Assembly: GCA_016213845.1 (NCBI GenBank)
Contig: JACQZN010000002.1
Location: forward strand, 1-38,304
DNA length: 38,304 nucleotides
Direction of reading: 5' to 3'
Source of the DNA: Candidatus Wallbacteria bacterium
GTDB taxonomy: Bacteria > Muiribacteriota > UBA6191 > JACPRK01
The notes below the pieces were generated by a model. That model had not been told where the DNA came from and did no database searches. It was given only the letters and a program-made list of their open reading frames with translations. Every line of letters starts with the position of its first letter. Position 1 is the first letter of the stretch. The position numbers and the translations under genes are program-made. Positions 1 through 11,100 of the stretch are shown one piece after another.

Positions 1-46
1 GGAGTCTTCCCCCAAACCCACCCGCCCCCGCGCCCGCAAGCACTGA
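1..46 (+). CDS. Possible 3' end of an upstream gene (partial)
   Basis: From base 2 the plus strand reads as an open frame ending ...RPRARKH and a TGA stop at 44-46. The heptamer array begins directly after that stop, which matches how the other arrays in this window abut stop codons. Only 14 codons are visible and the composition is Pro/Arg-rich, so this could equally be non-coding. No function can be assigned. Confidence 0.3.
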   Translation, partial: ESSPKPTRPRARKH

Positions 47-136
47 CTCACCCCTCAAGCCTCACCCCTCAAGCCTCAAGCCTCACTCCTCAAGCCTCAA
101 GCCTCACTCCTCAAGCCTCACCCCTCAAGCCTCAAG
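46..136. repeat. Heptamer tandem array (CCTCAMY)n ending at a start codon
   Basis: Twelve uninterrupted 7-bp units run from 53 to 136. They are CCTCAAG (eight copies), CCTCACC (two) and CCTCACT (two), preceded by one degenerate unit ACTCACC at 46-52. The last unit ends at base 136 and the Hsp70 ATG is 137-139. No Shine-Dalgarno sequence fits between. The complementary strand reads CTTGAGG/AGTGAGG, which shares the YGAG core and the 7-bp period with the GTAGYGA arrays elsewhere in this window. There are no spacers, so it is not a CRISPR. Confidence 0.9.
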
Positions 137-2908
137 ATGATCGGCATCGACCTGGGCACCTCCAACTCGGCGGTCGCCTTCACGGGCGACGGCGAGGAGA
201 TTCGCGTCTTCGCACTCCCGCAGTTCTTCGGAAGCGGCGACGTTCGGCCGGACCCGCTGCTCCCGTCGGTGCTCTACTTCCCGACCTCGCACGAGCTGGC
301 CGCGGGTCCTCTGGGACTGCCGTGGGACCGCGACTGCCCTTACGTCGTCGGCCACCTGGCGCGTCGGCTCGGCAGCCGCATTCCCGGACGACTCATTCAC
401 TCCGCCAAGTCCTGGCTCTGCCACCCCGCCGCGGATCGCCGCGCCCCGATCTTGCCATGGGCCGCGGCCGAGGGCGTGACGCACCTGTCGCCGGTGGAGG
501 TGAGCGCGTCCTATCTCCTCTACATGAAGGAGGCCTGGGACGGCGCCCACCCCGAGCAGCCGCTCGAGAAGCAGGAAGTCGTGCTGACGGTGCCGGCCTC
601 GTTCGACGCGGTGGCCCGCGAGTTGACGATGGAGGCGGCCAAGCTGGCCGGCTTCGGACAGGTGACGCTGCTGGAGGAGCCGCAGGCCGCCTTCTACAGC
701 TGGATCGCCGACCACGGCGCGCGCTGGAAAGAGGCGCTGGGGAGCTCCCGGGTGCTCCTGGTCTGCGACGTGGGCGGAGGCACGACGGACTTCACGCTGG
801 TCGTCGTCACACGGCACGCGGGCGAGGTGCGGCCGGTGCGAGTGGCGGTGGGCGATCACCTGCTCCTGGGCGGCGACAACATGGACCTGGCGCTGGCGCA
901 CTCGATGGAGGTGAAGCTGGCGGGTGGACCCGGCCGGCTTGAGCCCGAAGAGTGGGGGGAGCTGGTCCATTCCTGCCGGGTCGCCAAGGAGGACCTGCTG
1001 GGGCGAGGCGAGCTGGAGACAGCCAAGATCTCGATCCTGGGGCGAGGCAGTGGAGTCGTTGGAGGAACTCGCTCTTCCAAACTGACCCGGCCGGAGCTCG
1101 AGCAAGCGGTCCTCGAGGGTTTCTTCCCGATCTGCGGGCCCCAGGACGCGCCGGCCGCCGACAACCCGCTCGGCCTCAAGGAGTGGGGGCTGCCGTACGC
1201 GGCCGATCCCGCGGTCACGCGCCACCTGGCCAAGTTCCTGCGCGAGGCCGCGCCCGCGGTCGCCGACGCACTCGGCGAAGGCGCGATGGTGCCCGAGGGA
1301 CATCCCGTGCGGCCTGATGCCGTGCTCTTCAACGGCGGCGTCTTCGCAGCCTCGGCCCTGCGTCAGCGGGTGCTCGACGCACTGCGTCATTGGTTCAGCG
1401 CAGACTCCGGCTACGAGCCCCGCGTCCTCGTCAACAGCGACCTGGGGCTGGCCGTGGCGCGCGGCGCGGCTTACTACGGGATCGCAAGGCGAGGTTCCGG
1501 CGTGCGCATCGGCGGCGGCGCGGCGCGCTCCTACTACGTCGGACTCGGCGGCGCCGCCGACACGATGTCTACCGTCTGCGTCGTGCCGCGCGGGATGGAG
1601 GAGGAGGAGGTGCTCGACATCGCCGAGCGGCGCTTCCGGCTGGCGGTCGGCCAGACCGTGCGATTCCCCATCTACGCCTCGAGCAGCCGGTCGCACGACC
1701 GCGCCGGCGCGCTCGTCGCTGCCACCGCCAAGGGAATGGTCGCGTTGCCCGCGCTCAAGACGGCGCTGGCCGCCGACGGCCCCCGCCCCGGGGCCTCGGA
1801 GGTCGAAGTCGAGCTTCGGTCGGCGCTCACGCCGATGGGCACGCTGGCGCTCCTGGCTCACGCGCCCGGGACCTCCAGGGCCTGGCAGCTCGAGTTCGAC
1901 CTTCGCCCCCAGGGCGCGGTCACCGACGCGCGCGCCCAGGCCTCGGGACCTGGCGCGACCCGAGAAGCCAAGGAGTTGGCCCGCGACATGGTCCGGTCGG
2001 TCTACGGCGGCGGCCGCGGGCACCCGAAGGACCCCGAGGGGCTGCGCAAGCGGCTCGAGCAGGCCCTGGGCATGCCGCGCGAGGACTGGGACACGTCGCT
2101 GTTGCGCGAGCTCTGGAGCGCTCTCGACGAGATCGAGAGCGGCCGCTCCCGAGGTCCGGAGCACGAAGTCCAATGGCTGCAGATGGCAGGCTGGTGTTTG
2201 CGCCCCGGCTTCGGCGATCCGCTCGACCCGGGACGGGTCGACCGCCTCTGGTCGATCGCCCAGGCCCCGCCGCGGTTCCCCCGGCACGAGGCCAACCACC
2301 GGGCGCTCTGGGTCATGTGGCGGCGGCTGGCGCCGGGCCTTGACGCAGTGCGTCAGCAGTCGCTCCACGAGAAAGTCCGCTCCTCGCTCCTCCTGGGCGA
2401 CCGCCGCTCCCACGACATGCAGGGCGCGGCCGCCTCCCCGGGAGTCGTCGCCGAGATGTGGCGGCTGGCCGCTTCCCTGGAGCGGCTCGAGCCCCAGCAG
2501 AAGATCGAGCTGGGCGAGCGCATGCTTGCGCTGCTCACCGGCGAGCGCCCCCCCGACCACGGCTTCTGGGTCATGGCGCGCCTGGCCGCCCGCCACCCCG
2601 TCACCGGCGCTGTCCGCCAGGTCGTTCCCCGAGAAGTCGCCCAGCGCTGGGTCCCGCTTCTGGTCCGGCTGGTCCGCGCCCACGGCGAGCGCGCCAGCTT
2701 CGCCATCGCCCACGCCGCCCGCAAGACCGGCGATCGCAACCGAGATCTCTCCGAGGGCCAGCGCCGCGAGGTCCTCGCCCGAATGGAGCAGCTGGCCGTC
2801 CCACCCCGCCACGTGCAGCTCATCGCCGAGGTCATTCACCTGGGCGCCGCCGAACAAGGCGCTCTGCTGGGCGACTCGGTCCCCCCAGGCCTCAGCTTGG
2901 CGGACTAG
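137..2908 (+). CDS. Hsp70-family protein with long C-terminal extension
   Basis: This is a 923-residue Hsp70/actin-fold ATPase, presumably a cytoplasmic chaperone. The N-terminal phosphate-1 motif GIDLGTSNSAVAF is at residues 3-15. The phosphate-2 motif VCDVGGGTTDF is near 211-221 and the adenosine-site motif LFNGGVF near 396-402. DnaK is about 640 residues; here the region after about 600 is a helical extension containing WCLRPGFGDPLD and related motifs. It resembles the DUF3731-type C-terminus found on some bacterial Hsp70 relatives (recognised from memory, not searched). It therefore belongs to the atypical Hsp70 group rather than housekeeping DnaK; no DnaJ or GrpE gene is adjacent. The ATG at 137 is the first residue of the conserved motif, so the start is firm even though there is no ribosome-binding site, only the heptamer array. 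The TAG stop is followed at once by another heptamer array. Confidence 0.9.
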   Translation: MIGIDLGTSNSAVAFTGDGEEIRVFALPQFFGSGDVRPDPLLPSVLYFPTSHELAAGPLGLPWDRDCPYVVGHLARRLGSRIPGRLIHSAKSWLCHPAADRRAPILPWAAAEGVTHLSPVEVSASYLLYMKEAWDGAHPEQPLEKQEVVLTVPASFDAVARELTMEAAKLAGFGQVTLLEEPQAAFYSWIADHGARWKEALGSSRVLLVCDVGGGTTDFTLVVVTRHAGEVRPVRVAVGDHLLLGGDNMDLALAHSMEVKLAGGPGRLEPEEWGELVHSCRVAKEDLLGRGELETAKISILGRGSGVVGGTRSSKLTRPELEQAVLEGFFPICGPQDAPAADNPLGLKEWGLPYAADPAVTRHLAKFLREAAPAVADALGEGAMVPEGHPVRPDAVLFNGGVFAASALRQRVLDALRHWFSADSGYEPRVLVNSDLGLAVARGAAYYGIARRGSGVRIGGGAARSYYVGLGGAADTMSTVCVVPRGMEEEEVLDIAERRFRLAVGQTVRFPIYASSSRSHDRAGALVAATAKGMVALPALKTALAADGPRPGASEVEVELRSALTPMGTLALLAHAPGTSRAWQLEFDLRPQGAVTDARAQASGPGATREAKELARDMVRSVYGGGRGHPKDPEGLRKRLEQALGMPREDWDTSLLRELWSALDEIESGRSRGPEHEVQWLQMAGWCLRPGFGDPLDPGRVDRLWSIAQAPPRFPRHEANHRALWVMWRRLAPGLDAVRQQSLHEKVRSSLLLGDRRSHDMQGAAASPGVVAEMWRLAASLERLEPQQKIELGERMLALLTGERPPDHGFWVMARLAARHPVTGAVRQVVPREVAQRWVPLLVRLVRAHGERASFAIAHAARKTGDRNRDLSEGQRREVLARMEQLAVPPRHVQLIAEVIHLGAAEQGALLGDSVPPGLSLAD

Positions 2909-3098
2909 GTAGTAGTGAGTAGCGAGTAGTGGGTAGCGAGTAGGCGCCAGTGGAGCCCGCGATTGGTTCCCATGGGAATCCGCTCGGCCTGAGCCCTTCG
3001 GCAAGCTCAGGACATGCTTGTCGTAGGCCGCACCCGGTATGGCCTCGCCCCCCATCCCCCCTACTCACTACTCGCTACTCACTACTCGCTACTACCTA
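2909..3098. repeat. Inverted heptamer-array element 1 (convergent intergenic)
   Basis: The left arm at 2909-2943 is (GTAGYGA)n, starting directly after the Hsp70 TAG. The right arm at 3061-3098 is (CTACTCR)n and includes the TAG stop of the HEAT gene on the minus strand. Read from each gene, the two post-stop sequences are nearly identical (TAGGTAGTAGYGAGTAG). The roughly 117-bp centre holds a near-palindrome GGTTCCCATGGGAATCC (2965-2981). It also holds a REP-like stem CCTGAGC/GCTCAGG (2988-2994 and 3005-3011). The arms could pair and serve as a bidirectional terminator for the two convergent genes; that role is inferred. Confidence 0.85.
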
Positions 3099-4523
3099 CC
3101 GCCTCTTCGCCTTCAACGCGGCGTCCTTCTGGTCGTTGAGCACGTTGGTCAATCGAGTCATCTCGCGCTTCAGCACGAGCGCATGCTCGTGCGCTTCTTG
3201 CACGATGCCCTGCGCGACCAGGTCCCGCAGAGTGTCGTACTTGATGCGCAGCTTCGTGCGAGCCGAGACGTCGAGCTCGTTCATCAGGCCCTTCGCCTTG
3301 CGGATCGTGCTCAGCACAAACTCCAGGATGTCGGGCGGGAACGCGTCGCGGCCGGTCGCGGCCAGCGCCACCTCTTCCTTGGCCGCCCGGAGCTCGGCCA
3401 GCTCGGTCTCTGCGAATGCGGCCTTGAGGTAGACGTCGAGATGCGGCAGATGGACGGTCTCCTTCGGAGCCGCCCGGAACGCCTCGGCCGCCGCCGCAAG
3501 GTTGCCGGCAGCCAGCTGAAAGAGCGCCCGAGCCACCTCGGCGGACAGCGCCGGCAGGGCCAACCGCGCGCCTGCCTCCTGGTACAGCTTCGTCCCACGG
3601 TCCGCAAGCCGGCTCTTCTCCACGTCGGAGAGCACGCCACCCGAGAGCGACGAGAGCAATCGATCCAGACGCGACTTTTCATCCGGGGTCATCTTCTCGG
3701 CCAGCGGTTTGATCGCTCCCGGTTTGACGGGCGCCTTCATCGCAACGCCGGCCTTCGAGGCGAAGGGCGAGAGCGCGGCCGGCCGCGCCAACGTGCCGGT
3801 CGTGGTCACGGGCCTGGACGGCGCCCCGATTCGCATTGGCCCGGTCGTCGTCGCCGTCGGCGGCATCCGGAACGTTCCGGTCGATCGCGGCGGCAGAGCG
3901 GACGCATCCTTCGCTGCCGGCTCGGCCGCCGCCGTCGCTCGAGCAGGCTCGGGGGCGGCCTCAGCGCGCGCGGGCGGCATCACCGGCAGCCCCGGCAGCG
4001 CCACCCCCAGCTCACCCAACTTCGCCAGCGCTTCGTCCGCCGCCGCCCGGACCGAGACGTCCGGGTCCGAGAGGAACCGTTTCACCGGCTCCATCTCCCT
4101 CGATGATCCCAGCACCCCGACCGCAGCGACCGCCAGCGCGCGAACCTTGGCGCTCGCCTCGCGATCGAGCAGGTCGAGGATCGCGTTCAACACCTTCTCC
4201 GACTCGTAGCGCAGACAGCCATAAAGCGCCTTGGCGCGCTCCGTCGGCTCGGGCGAGCGCAACCGCTCTGCCAGCGCCGACGGCCCGACGCCCGACCGCG
4301 CGGCCAGGTCCATCGTGCCGCCCGTCAGACGCGTTCGGAGGCCCCGCGCCGCCCGGCTCGCCTCGAGCCGGATGGTCCGGTCGGGGTCTGCCGCACCCAG
4401 CGCTTGAAGCACCGAGAGCGCGTCGGCAGCCTCGGTCGCCGCCAGCTGGCGGACCGCCTCCAGCCGTTGCGCCGGATCGCTGGCGCGCGCCAGCTGGACC
4501 AGCCTTGTGATGTCCCCGTTCAA
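3096..4523 (-). CDS. HEAT-repeat protein
   Basis: This protein of about 475 residues is cytoplasmic, with no signal peptide. Residues from about 1 to 170 contain helical HEAT-like repeats, for example the stretches around RLEAVRQLAAT and KVRALAVAAVGVLGSS. An Ala/Pro/Thr-rich low-complexity linker follows, then a helical C-terminal region with a TPR-like segment (ARALFQLAAGNLAAAAEAF) and a Lys-rich tail ending KAKRR. I place the start at the TTG at 4523, nine bases after the rhodanese stop. The frame is open further upstream, but that part reads antisense-like Arg/His/Gly-rich sequence and lies over the rhodanese gene. A CTG at the rhodanese stop is an alternative start. Such proteins are usually scaffolds; the partner is unknown. 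It is probably translated from the same transcript as the rhodanese gene. Confidence 0.75.
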   Translation of the reverse strand: MNGDITRLVQLARASDPAQRLEAVRQLAATEAADALSVLQALGAADPDRTIRLEASRAARGLRTRLTGGTMDLAARSGVGPSALAERLRSPEPTERAKALYGCLRYESEKVLNAILDLLDREASAKVRALAVAAVGVLGSSREMEPVKRFLSDPDVSVRAAADEALAKLGELGVALPGLPVMPPARAEAAPEPARATAAAEPAAKDASALPPRSTGTFRMPPTATTTGPMRIGAPSRPVTTTGTLARPAALSPFASKAGVAMKAPVKPGAIKPLAEKMTPDEKSRLDRLLSSLSGGVLSDVEKSRLADRGTKLYQEAGARLALPALSAEVARALFQLAAGNLAAAAEAFRAAPKETVHLPHLDVYLKAAFAETELAELRAAKEEVALAATGRDAFPPDILEFVLSTIRKAKGLMNELDVSARTKLRIKYDTLRDLVAQGIVQEAHEHALVLKREMTRLTNVLNDQKDAALKAKRR

Positions 4524-4531
4524 CGGAGCGC

Positions 4532-5062
4532 TCAGTACCTCGGCACCGAGGGGTCGACGTCCGTGGACCAGGCGTCGATGCCGCCTGCCATGCTGCGCAC
4601 GTTGCTGAACCCGTGACCGATCAGGTAGGACGCCGCATCGAGGCTCCGCCGGCCGTGGTGACAGTGCAGGACGATGGGAGTCTCCTTGGGCCACTGCGTC
4701 ATGAGCTCCTGGCCGAGCTGCTCCGTGACCAGCTGCGCGCCCTCGATGTGGGCGATATCCCACTCTTCCTGCGAGCGCACGTCCAGCAGCTTGAACGCCT
4801 TCGAAGCCAGTCCCGTGGCCGCGTCCCGGGCGCTGATTTCGATTCGCGCATCCGCTTCGTGAGAGTTCTTCAGATGCTGGATCACCTCGTCGACATTCGA
4901 GATGTTGTGGCTCAGACAGACGTCCTGGAGCGTGTCGGTCGGTTGGAATCCGCAGCTGGAGCACCCGCCCACATGGTATCGCTGGAAGAGCGCCCGTTGC
5001 GCGCTCGGATACGCCTGCAAGATCTCCTGCATCGTCGTCGTTCGGGTGATGTCAGTTGCCAT
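4532..5062 (-). CDS. Redox-disulfide (DUF1858-like) plus rhodanese-like protein
   Basis: This is a 176-residue cytoplasmic two-domain protein. The N-terminal part (about 1-68) carries GGCSSCGF with Cys34 and Cys37 and resembles the DUF1858/ScdA-N type of redox-disulfide domain. The C-terminal part (about 72-176) is a rhodanese domain with KLLDVRSQEEW near 91-101. Its active-site loop is HCHHGRRS with the persulfide Cys134, and it ends in GGIDAW. Single-domain rhodaneses of this kind carry persulfide sulfur or act on thiosulfate; the CxxC domain could reduce or accept it. The ATG at 5062 has AGGAGG ten bases upstream. The gene lies 101 bp after the giant gene and 8 bp before the HEAT gene on the same strand. 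Confidence 0.88.
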   Translation of the reverse strand: MATDITRTTTMQEILQAYPSAQRALFQRYHVGGCSSCGFQPTDTLQDVCLSHNISNVDEVIQHLKNSHEADARIEISARDAATGLASKAFKLLDVRSQEEWDIAHIEGAQLVTEQLGQELMTQWPKETPIVLHCHHGRRSLDAASYLIGHGFSNVRSMAGGIDAWSTDVDPSVPRY

Positions 5063-5163
5063 TGAGCTCGATCCTCCTGGGCGTGACTGCCCCTCGTCGA
5101 TCTGGTGACGGCCCTCACGAGTCTACCGCATCCAGACCCACGACGTGCATCGCATGCTCGTCG

Positions 5164-8100
5164 CTACTCAGACGCCGGCAACGTCACCGACCGAGCCGCC
5201 GGAACGGACAGCAAGTAGGCGCTGCCGCTTTCGATCTGGAAGGAGGGAGACAGGTTCGGCAGGTAGACCTGGCTCACGCCCAGTCCGGAGGTGCTGGGCA
5301 CGATGCGCGTTACGGAGCGCGCGCCGGCAAGCCTCCGCAAAGCCTCGGCATCGAACCCTGTCGGGAGGGTGGTGTTCGGGTAGCCGATCAGGTTCAACCC
5401 CGGGCTCAGCTGACGAACCCTGGGCGGGGGCGAGTCGGGCCAGGGCAGACCGGGTACTCCCAACGTTCGCTGCGCGGCACCGGTCCGGTTCCTCGACAGC
5501 AGGTACCCTGCACCGGGTTCCAGCGGCGCCGTCGCCTCCGGAGAGCTCGGGAAGCTGACGCGGAAACGACCGTTCTCGGTGCGCACGGCAAACGACGCGC
5601 CCGAACCAGCGATCAGATCGCCCAGGGTGCGCACGGTCGTCTCGTTCGACACCGGCATGCTCACCAGTGACAGCCCACGAGCCAGCCCCAAGGACGCGGT
5701 GCGCGTCACGGGACTGGACACATCCAGTCCTCCGACGGCCGGCTCGCTCTGGTCGCGACCGTTGTCGACGATCAGCTGGAATCGCAGCCGCGAGCTCGAC
5801 AGGCTCGGCAGCCGCGGGACGACGAAAGTCGTGATCCTCGAGAAGGGGTTCGAAAGCGTTACGCGCGGCCCGGCCACCTGGGTCCAGATGTAACTCAGGT
5901 TGATGTTGGGTCGGGTCGTTCTCGTCCTCGATCTGCGGGCATCGAGTCTGATTTTCGCTCGTGGCTTGGCCGACTGGAACGACTGCAGGGTCTTCTGGGG
6001 GAAGCTGCCCTTCGACCGCTCCTTGCCGGACTCGAGGATCTCGAAGATCTCGAAGGCCGCCTCGGGGACGATGGTGTCGACGCTGCTGACGATGACGCGG
6101 ATCTGTCGGCTCACGCTGACGCCGGTCGGCACGCCGCTCGAATCGAGCTGCGATACCACGCAGCGGAAGACGTGCACGCGCGAGGTCGTCGGCTCGAACT
6201 GCACGGCACTCACCAGCGCCTCCGTGTTCTGGAAGGTCGAGGTTGTCAGCGCGACTACGGGTCCGGAGACCTGCGACCAGTCGAAGGTCAAGCGCTGCCT
6301 CAGCGGCGCTCGGCCGACGTCCGGATCGGTCACGACCGCCTTCAATGTCACGACGGTCGGGATCTCGACCCTGAGGCTGCGGGCCAGCTTCGACTCGTCG
6401 CCCTCGCCCACGTCGTCGCCGACATCGGTGGTCGTCGAAGCCGAGGCCTGGACTGACAAGCGCGGCGGCGTGTCCTCGCCCGAGAAGACCACGGCGCGGA
6501 CGCGTCTGGGCGGTCCCTGGCATCCCGCCGACCCGCGTGCAGTGAGCTCGAACTCGTAGAGGCCACCCTGCTGCGGGAAGAAGGACGGCTGCGCAGCCGT
6601 CGTCGACGGCGACAGCTCCACGCCGGGCCCGCCGGTCTGGGTCCAGGAGTAGGTGAGCGTATCGGTGGCGCTGTCGCCGCCGGCCACGGAGAGCGTCGCG
6701 TCCAGCGTGATGTTGCCGCGCCCCGCGCCGAACTGCGGCGGAGCGTCGTCGGGCTCCGACCGGACGCCGCGCGCCCTGTCGATCAGGATGCGTGGGTCGA
6801 CTGTCGGACCGCAGCCGTTCTCGTCCACCAGGATACCGACGCGAGCCGGGAAGCTCTCGAGCCTGCCGTTCGAGACGACCAGCTCGAACTGGTAGAAGCC
6901 GGGCCCCGACGGGACGAAGGTCGGCAGCGGGGTTGCCGCCCCGGAGAGCGTGATCGGGAAGCTCGTCACCTGCGACCAGGAGTAGGACAGCGGCAGCGGG
7001 GGGATGTTGGCATCGTGGCTCTCGCGGCCGTCGAGCGTCACCCACGGTTTTGGACTCAACGGGTCCACCGGATTCGGGACCTCGGGAGCCAGCGCGCCAC
7101 CCGGAAGCCGCTTGAGCTGTACGAGCTGCTCGAAACCCGGATTCGCGGTTGGCCGCAGCTCGCGGATGCTACCCGCTGCCGTTCCGAATCGCGCGCTCGA
7201 GAGCACCACAGCGCGCTCCGGAAGGTCGATTCCGCCCGTCACCCGGAAGAGCAGCACCAGGAGAGTCCCGTTCTGCGTGATCGCCGGTGGGGCCGGCACG
7301 TCGATGTCCAGCCTCCCCGCGGTCGACTGTCCTTCGATGGAGATCTCGCTTGCGGTCGCCAGCCCGCCGGCGACGAACCGGTCGAACTCGAGCACCTTCG
7401 GATCGAACTCGACCGACGCGCGGACGCCGGCCAGCGACCCGGACACGCCGGTGAGCGCCAGCGTGGCCGCCAGCGAGGCGCCGTCGCGCTCGAAGGAGAG
7501 CGTCAGACGCGGCGGAGCCTCCGCCGTGACCACGAGCGGCAGGGAGCGCGTCGCGCGTCCGCCAGCGCTATCGAGCACAGCCAGGGGAACAGAGAAGTTG
7601 CCGGGCCTGCTCGGGATACCGATGACCGCGCCGCCGAAGGAGTCGATGAACACTCCGGGAGGCAGCGGGCCGTCCGGCGCGTACGAGTACGGCGGCTGCC
7701 CGCCAGTCGTCTCGAGCGTCGCGGAGTACGAAACGCCCACCTTCGCCCCAGGCAGGGACGCCGTCACCAGCGCCAGCCCCGAGCCGGAGCCGGAGGCGGC
7801 CTCGACCCGCTCCACGCGGAACCCGTAATCCGTCACGCTGCGATCGGAGCGCAGCCGGATCGCGACCGTCGCCCCGGCCACCCGCAGCGTCCGACCCGCC
7901 AGCTGCCGGCCGGTGAAGGGGCTCCCGGGGATCGGCTCCCCGGCGCCGTTGCCGATGTCGATGAAGTCATAGCCCGGCTCCACCGCGGTCCGCGGATCGA
8001 AGGTCACCAGGATCGATGCCGGCGAGCCCGGCGCCGTGTAGCGCAGCGTCTCGTCGGCATTGCTGGCGTAGGGATGCGCGCTCTCCGGGAACTGCGTGCC

Positions 8101-11100
8101 CCCGACCGCCACGACGGAGAGGCGGTAGTGCCGCGCGCCGACGGAGCCGGCGGCGTCTTTGACTCCTATTGTGAATGCGTACTCGCCCGCGGACTGTGGC
8201 GTCCCGGAGAGCGCCCCAGACTCCGAGAGCGTCATCCCGGGCGGCAGCAGCCCGCCCGTCACGGAGAACCTCGCAGGCTGCACCGCGCGCGTGCTCATCA
8301 CCGACGTGGCGGCAAACGGGGTTTCAGCCTGCGCCGGCGGCAGCGCCGCGGGAACCAGATCCAGACCCTGCACGCCGTCCAGCGCGGGCGCAACCGCCAG
8401 CACCCGGTATCCGTACTCCGACACGCTCTGGTCGCTCACCAATCTCACGGTGACTCGATTGCCGCCCACCCGCACCGTGCGGCCCGCAAGCTGCCGGCCC
8501 GTGAACGGACTGCCGACAATCTCGCCGTTGAAGCCGTCCGTCACATGGATGAAGTCGAACCCGCCCTCGGTGGCGGTCTGCTCGTCGAACGTCACGTCCA
8601 GCGCCGGGTGCGGCCCCGGCACCTCGAACGATTGCGATTCGTCGGCGCCATCCGGGTACGGGTGCCCGCTCTCCGGGAACGCCTGTCCGCCGCTGGGCAG
8701 CACCGAGATTCGATAGGGCCTGCGCGCGCGCGCCTGTGCCCCGCCCGAATCGGTCGCCTCCACCGCGAATGGGAACTCGCCGACCACAGAGGTCTCCCCC
8801 GAGAACGCGCCCGTGTCCGGATCGAGCGTGATACCCGGTGGCAACGCCCCGAGCACCGCAAACGTGAACGGCGGAACTCCTCCGTCGACCTGCAAGACCG
8901 GCGTGTAGGGCGTCCCCGAGAACGCGGGCGGCAGCACGTCCAGCGCCAGTCTCAGCGCCCCCGATCGCACCTGACGCCGGACCTCGACCTCGTAGGCCCC
9001 GATCGCACCCACGTCGGCGGCCCGCACCCTCAGGTAGTAGGTGCCACCGACCGTCAGCCTCAATCCCAAGATGCGAACGCCCGGCGCAGTCGGCGGGAAG
9101 AACCCACTGGTGGCCAGCTGAAGGGCCGGGTCGAATGCCCGGCTGCCTTCCGCCACCACCGTGGAGCCGTCCGGCGCGTGCAGCGTCACCGCAGCCTCCG
9201 GAAGCGGCGCCAGCGCCGCGGAGAACGCGCCCGCCCCGCGAGGCCTCACCTCGACATCGTAGGTCTCTCCGGCCGCTGCGGCAAACCGCAGGAAGTCGAC
9301 GTCCCCCGCCGTTTCAACGGCGCCAGGCTCCGCGACCCCGTCCGTCGACACGTCGTCGGAGGTAGTCGTCGCCGACGCGCTCGCCGGATGGTCGTCGGTC
9401 GCGCCGCCCGCGCCTGGCCTCACCAACCGCACGATCCGGTTGTTGCCAGCATCGGCGATCACCAGGTTCCCGCGCTCGTCCGTGGTGACGTCCCGCGGCC
9501 GCCGGAGCGCCGCCCGCAACGCCAGCGTCCCGTCCGCCGCCCGGCCCGGCATCCCCGTACCTGCTTCGATCTGGAGCCGGCCCTCAGCGTCGATCTCGCG
9601 CACCAGGTCATTGCCCGAGTCGGCCACGAACACCACGCCATCCAGAGCGTCTGCGAACACGCCCGACGGCTCCTCCAGCGGCGAGGCCACCGCCGGCAAC
9701 CCGTCGCCCGCAAAGCCGGCGGCCCCCGTGCCGGCCACCGTCAGCACCGCCCCCGTGGCGGCGTCCACACGCCGGATCCGGTTGTTGCCTGCGTCCGCGA
9801 TCAGCAGGTTGCCCGCCGCGTCGAACGCGAGCCCGCGCGGGCTTCTCAGCTGCGCCTGGGTCGCCAGACCGCCATCCCCCGAGAACCCCGCCTGGCCGCT
9901 GCCGGCCACCCGCCGGACCTTCCCGTCGGCCTGCACCACGAGCACCCGGTGATTCGCCGTGTCGGAGATGTGGAGCTGGCCCGCCGAGTCGAAGGCCAAC
10001 CCGGATGGGCGGTTCAGCTCCGCCACCGTCGCGAGCCCACCCTCCCCAGCAGCGCCCGCGTTGCCGGTCCCGGCGAACGTGGCGATCGCACCCGTGCCCG
10101 CGTTCACAACCCGGACGCGGTGATTGCCGCTGTCGGCGATGTACAGGTTCCCCGACGCATCGAACGCCAGCGCCTCGGGCTGATTGATCGTGGCCGAGGT
10201 CGCGGCTCCCCCATCGCCGGAAAACGCCGGGATGCCCTTGCCAGCGACCGTCGAGAGCCGGCCGGTCTCGATGTCGACCTTTCGTACCCGGTGGCTGCCG
10301 ACCTCGCAGAAGAAGAGGTCGCCGCTTCTGGTGAAGACCGGCGACACCGGCGAGTTCAGGGCCGCGTCCGCGGCCGGCTGACCGTCGGCTGTGAACCCCT
10401 GGCGCCCGCTGCCGGCCAGGCCCACGAGCACCTCCGGGTTCTCCCCCTCGAAACTGGCCGCGCCGCCAACGAAGAGATCGGCGGCGACGAACCCTTGGCG
10501 AACCTGGAAGTCCGTCACCCGGATCGCCGCCGGATTGGGGACCGCCACGGGAAGCTCCTGGCCCGACGCAGAGCGGACCCGCACGGAGATGAGGTCGCCG
10601 GCCTGGGTGGGACTGCCGCTGAAGACGAGACCGTAGCGGCCGCTAGCGTCCACCAAGGAAGACCGGTTCTGACTCGTCCGCTGGTTCGTCGCGACCACTT
10701 GCGCACCCGGCTCCACGGCGCTGCCGTCGCTGCGCTTGACGGCGCCGGACAGGCTCAGGAAGTCGGTGCCGAAGCCGGCAGTGATGGTCGACACCGGGAT
10801 GAAACGGTCGATCCGGTTGTTCAGCTCATCTCCCTCGGGGACCGAGTTTCCGGGATCGACGACCAGGCTGATCGAATGATCCCCCGGCGCGAGCTGCCCC
10901 AGATCGATCGCCGGAAGAGTCACTCGCGCGTTCGGAGGAATCGACACCACTTGCGTGCCCCTCGGCACGCCGTCCACGAGCAGCTCGACGAAGACCGCGG
11001 AGACCGCCGCGCTCCCCCGGCTCTCCACCGCGCCGGCGACGATGACGGCGTCGGCAGGCGAAGGTACGTCCGGGTTCACGATCAGCTCGGCGGCGACCAG

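Noticed and set aside
46..136. CRISPR array or variable-number protein repeat
   Set aside because: Units are 7 bp with no spacers, and the array is non-coding, ending exactly at an ATG.
125..3055. Long minus-strand open frame opposite the Hsp70 gene
   Set aside because: Its translation is Arg/Gly/His/Leu-rich with no recognisable motif, and it mirrors the third-position GC bias of the real gene, which has clear Hsp70 motifs.
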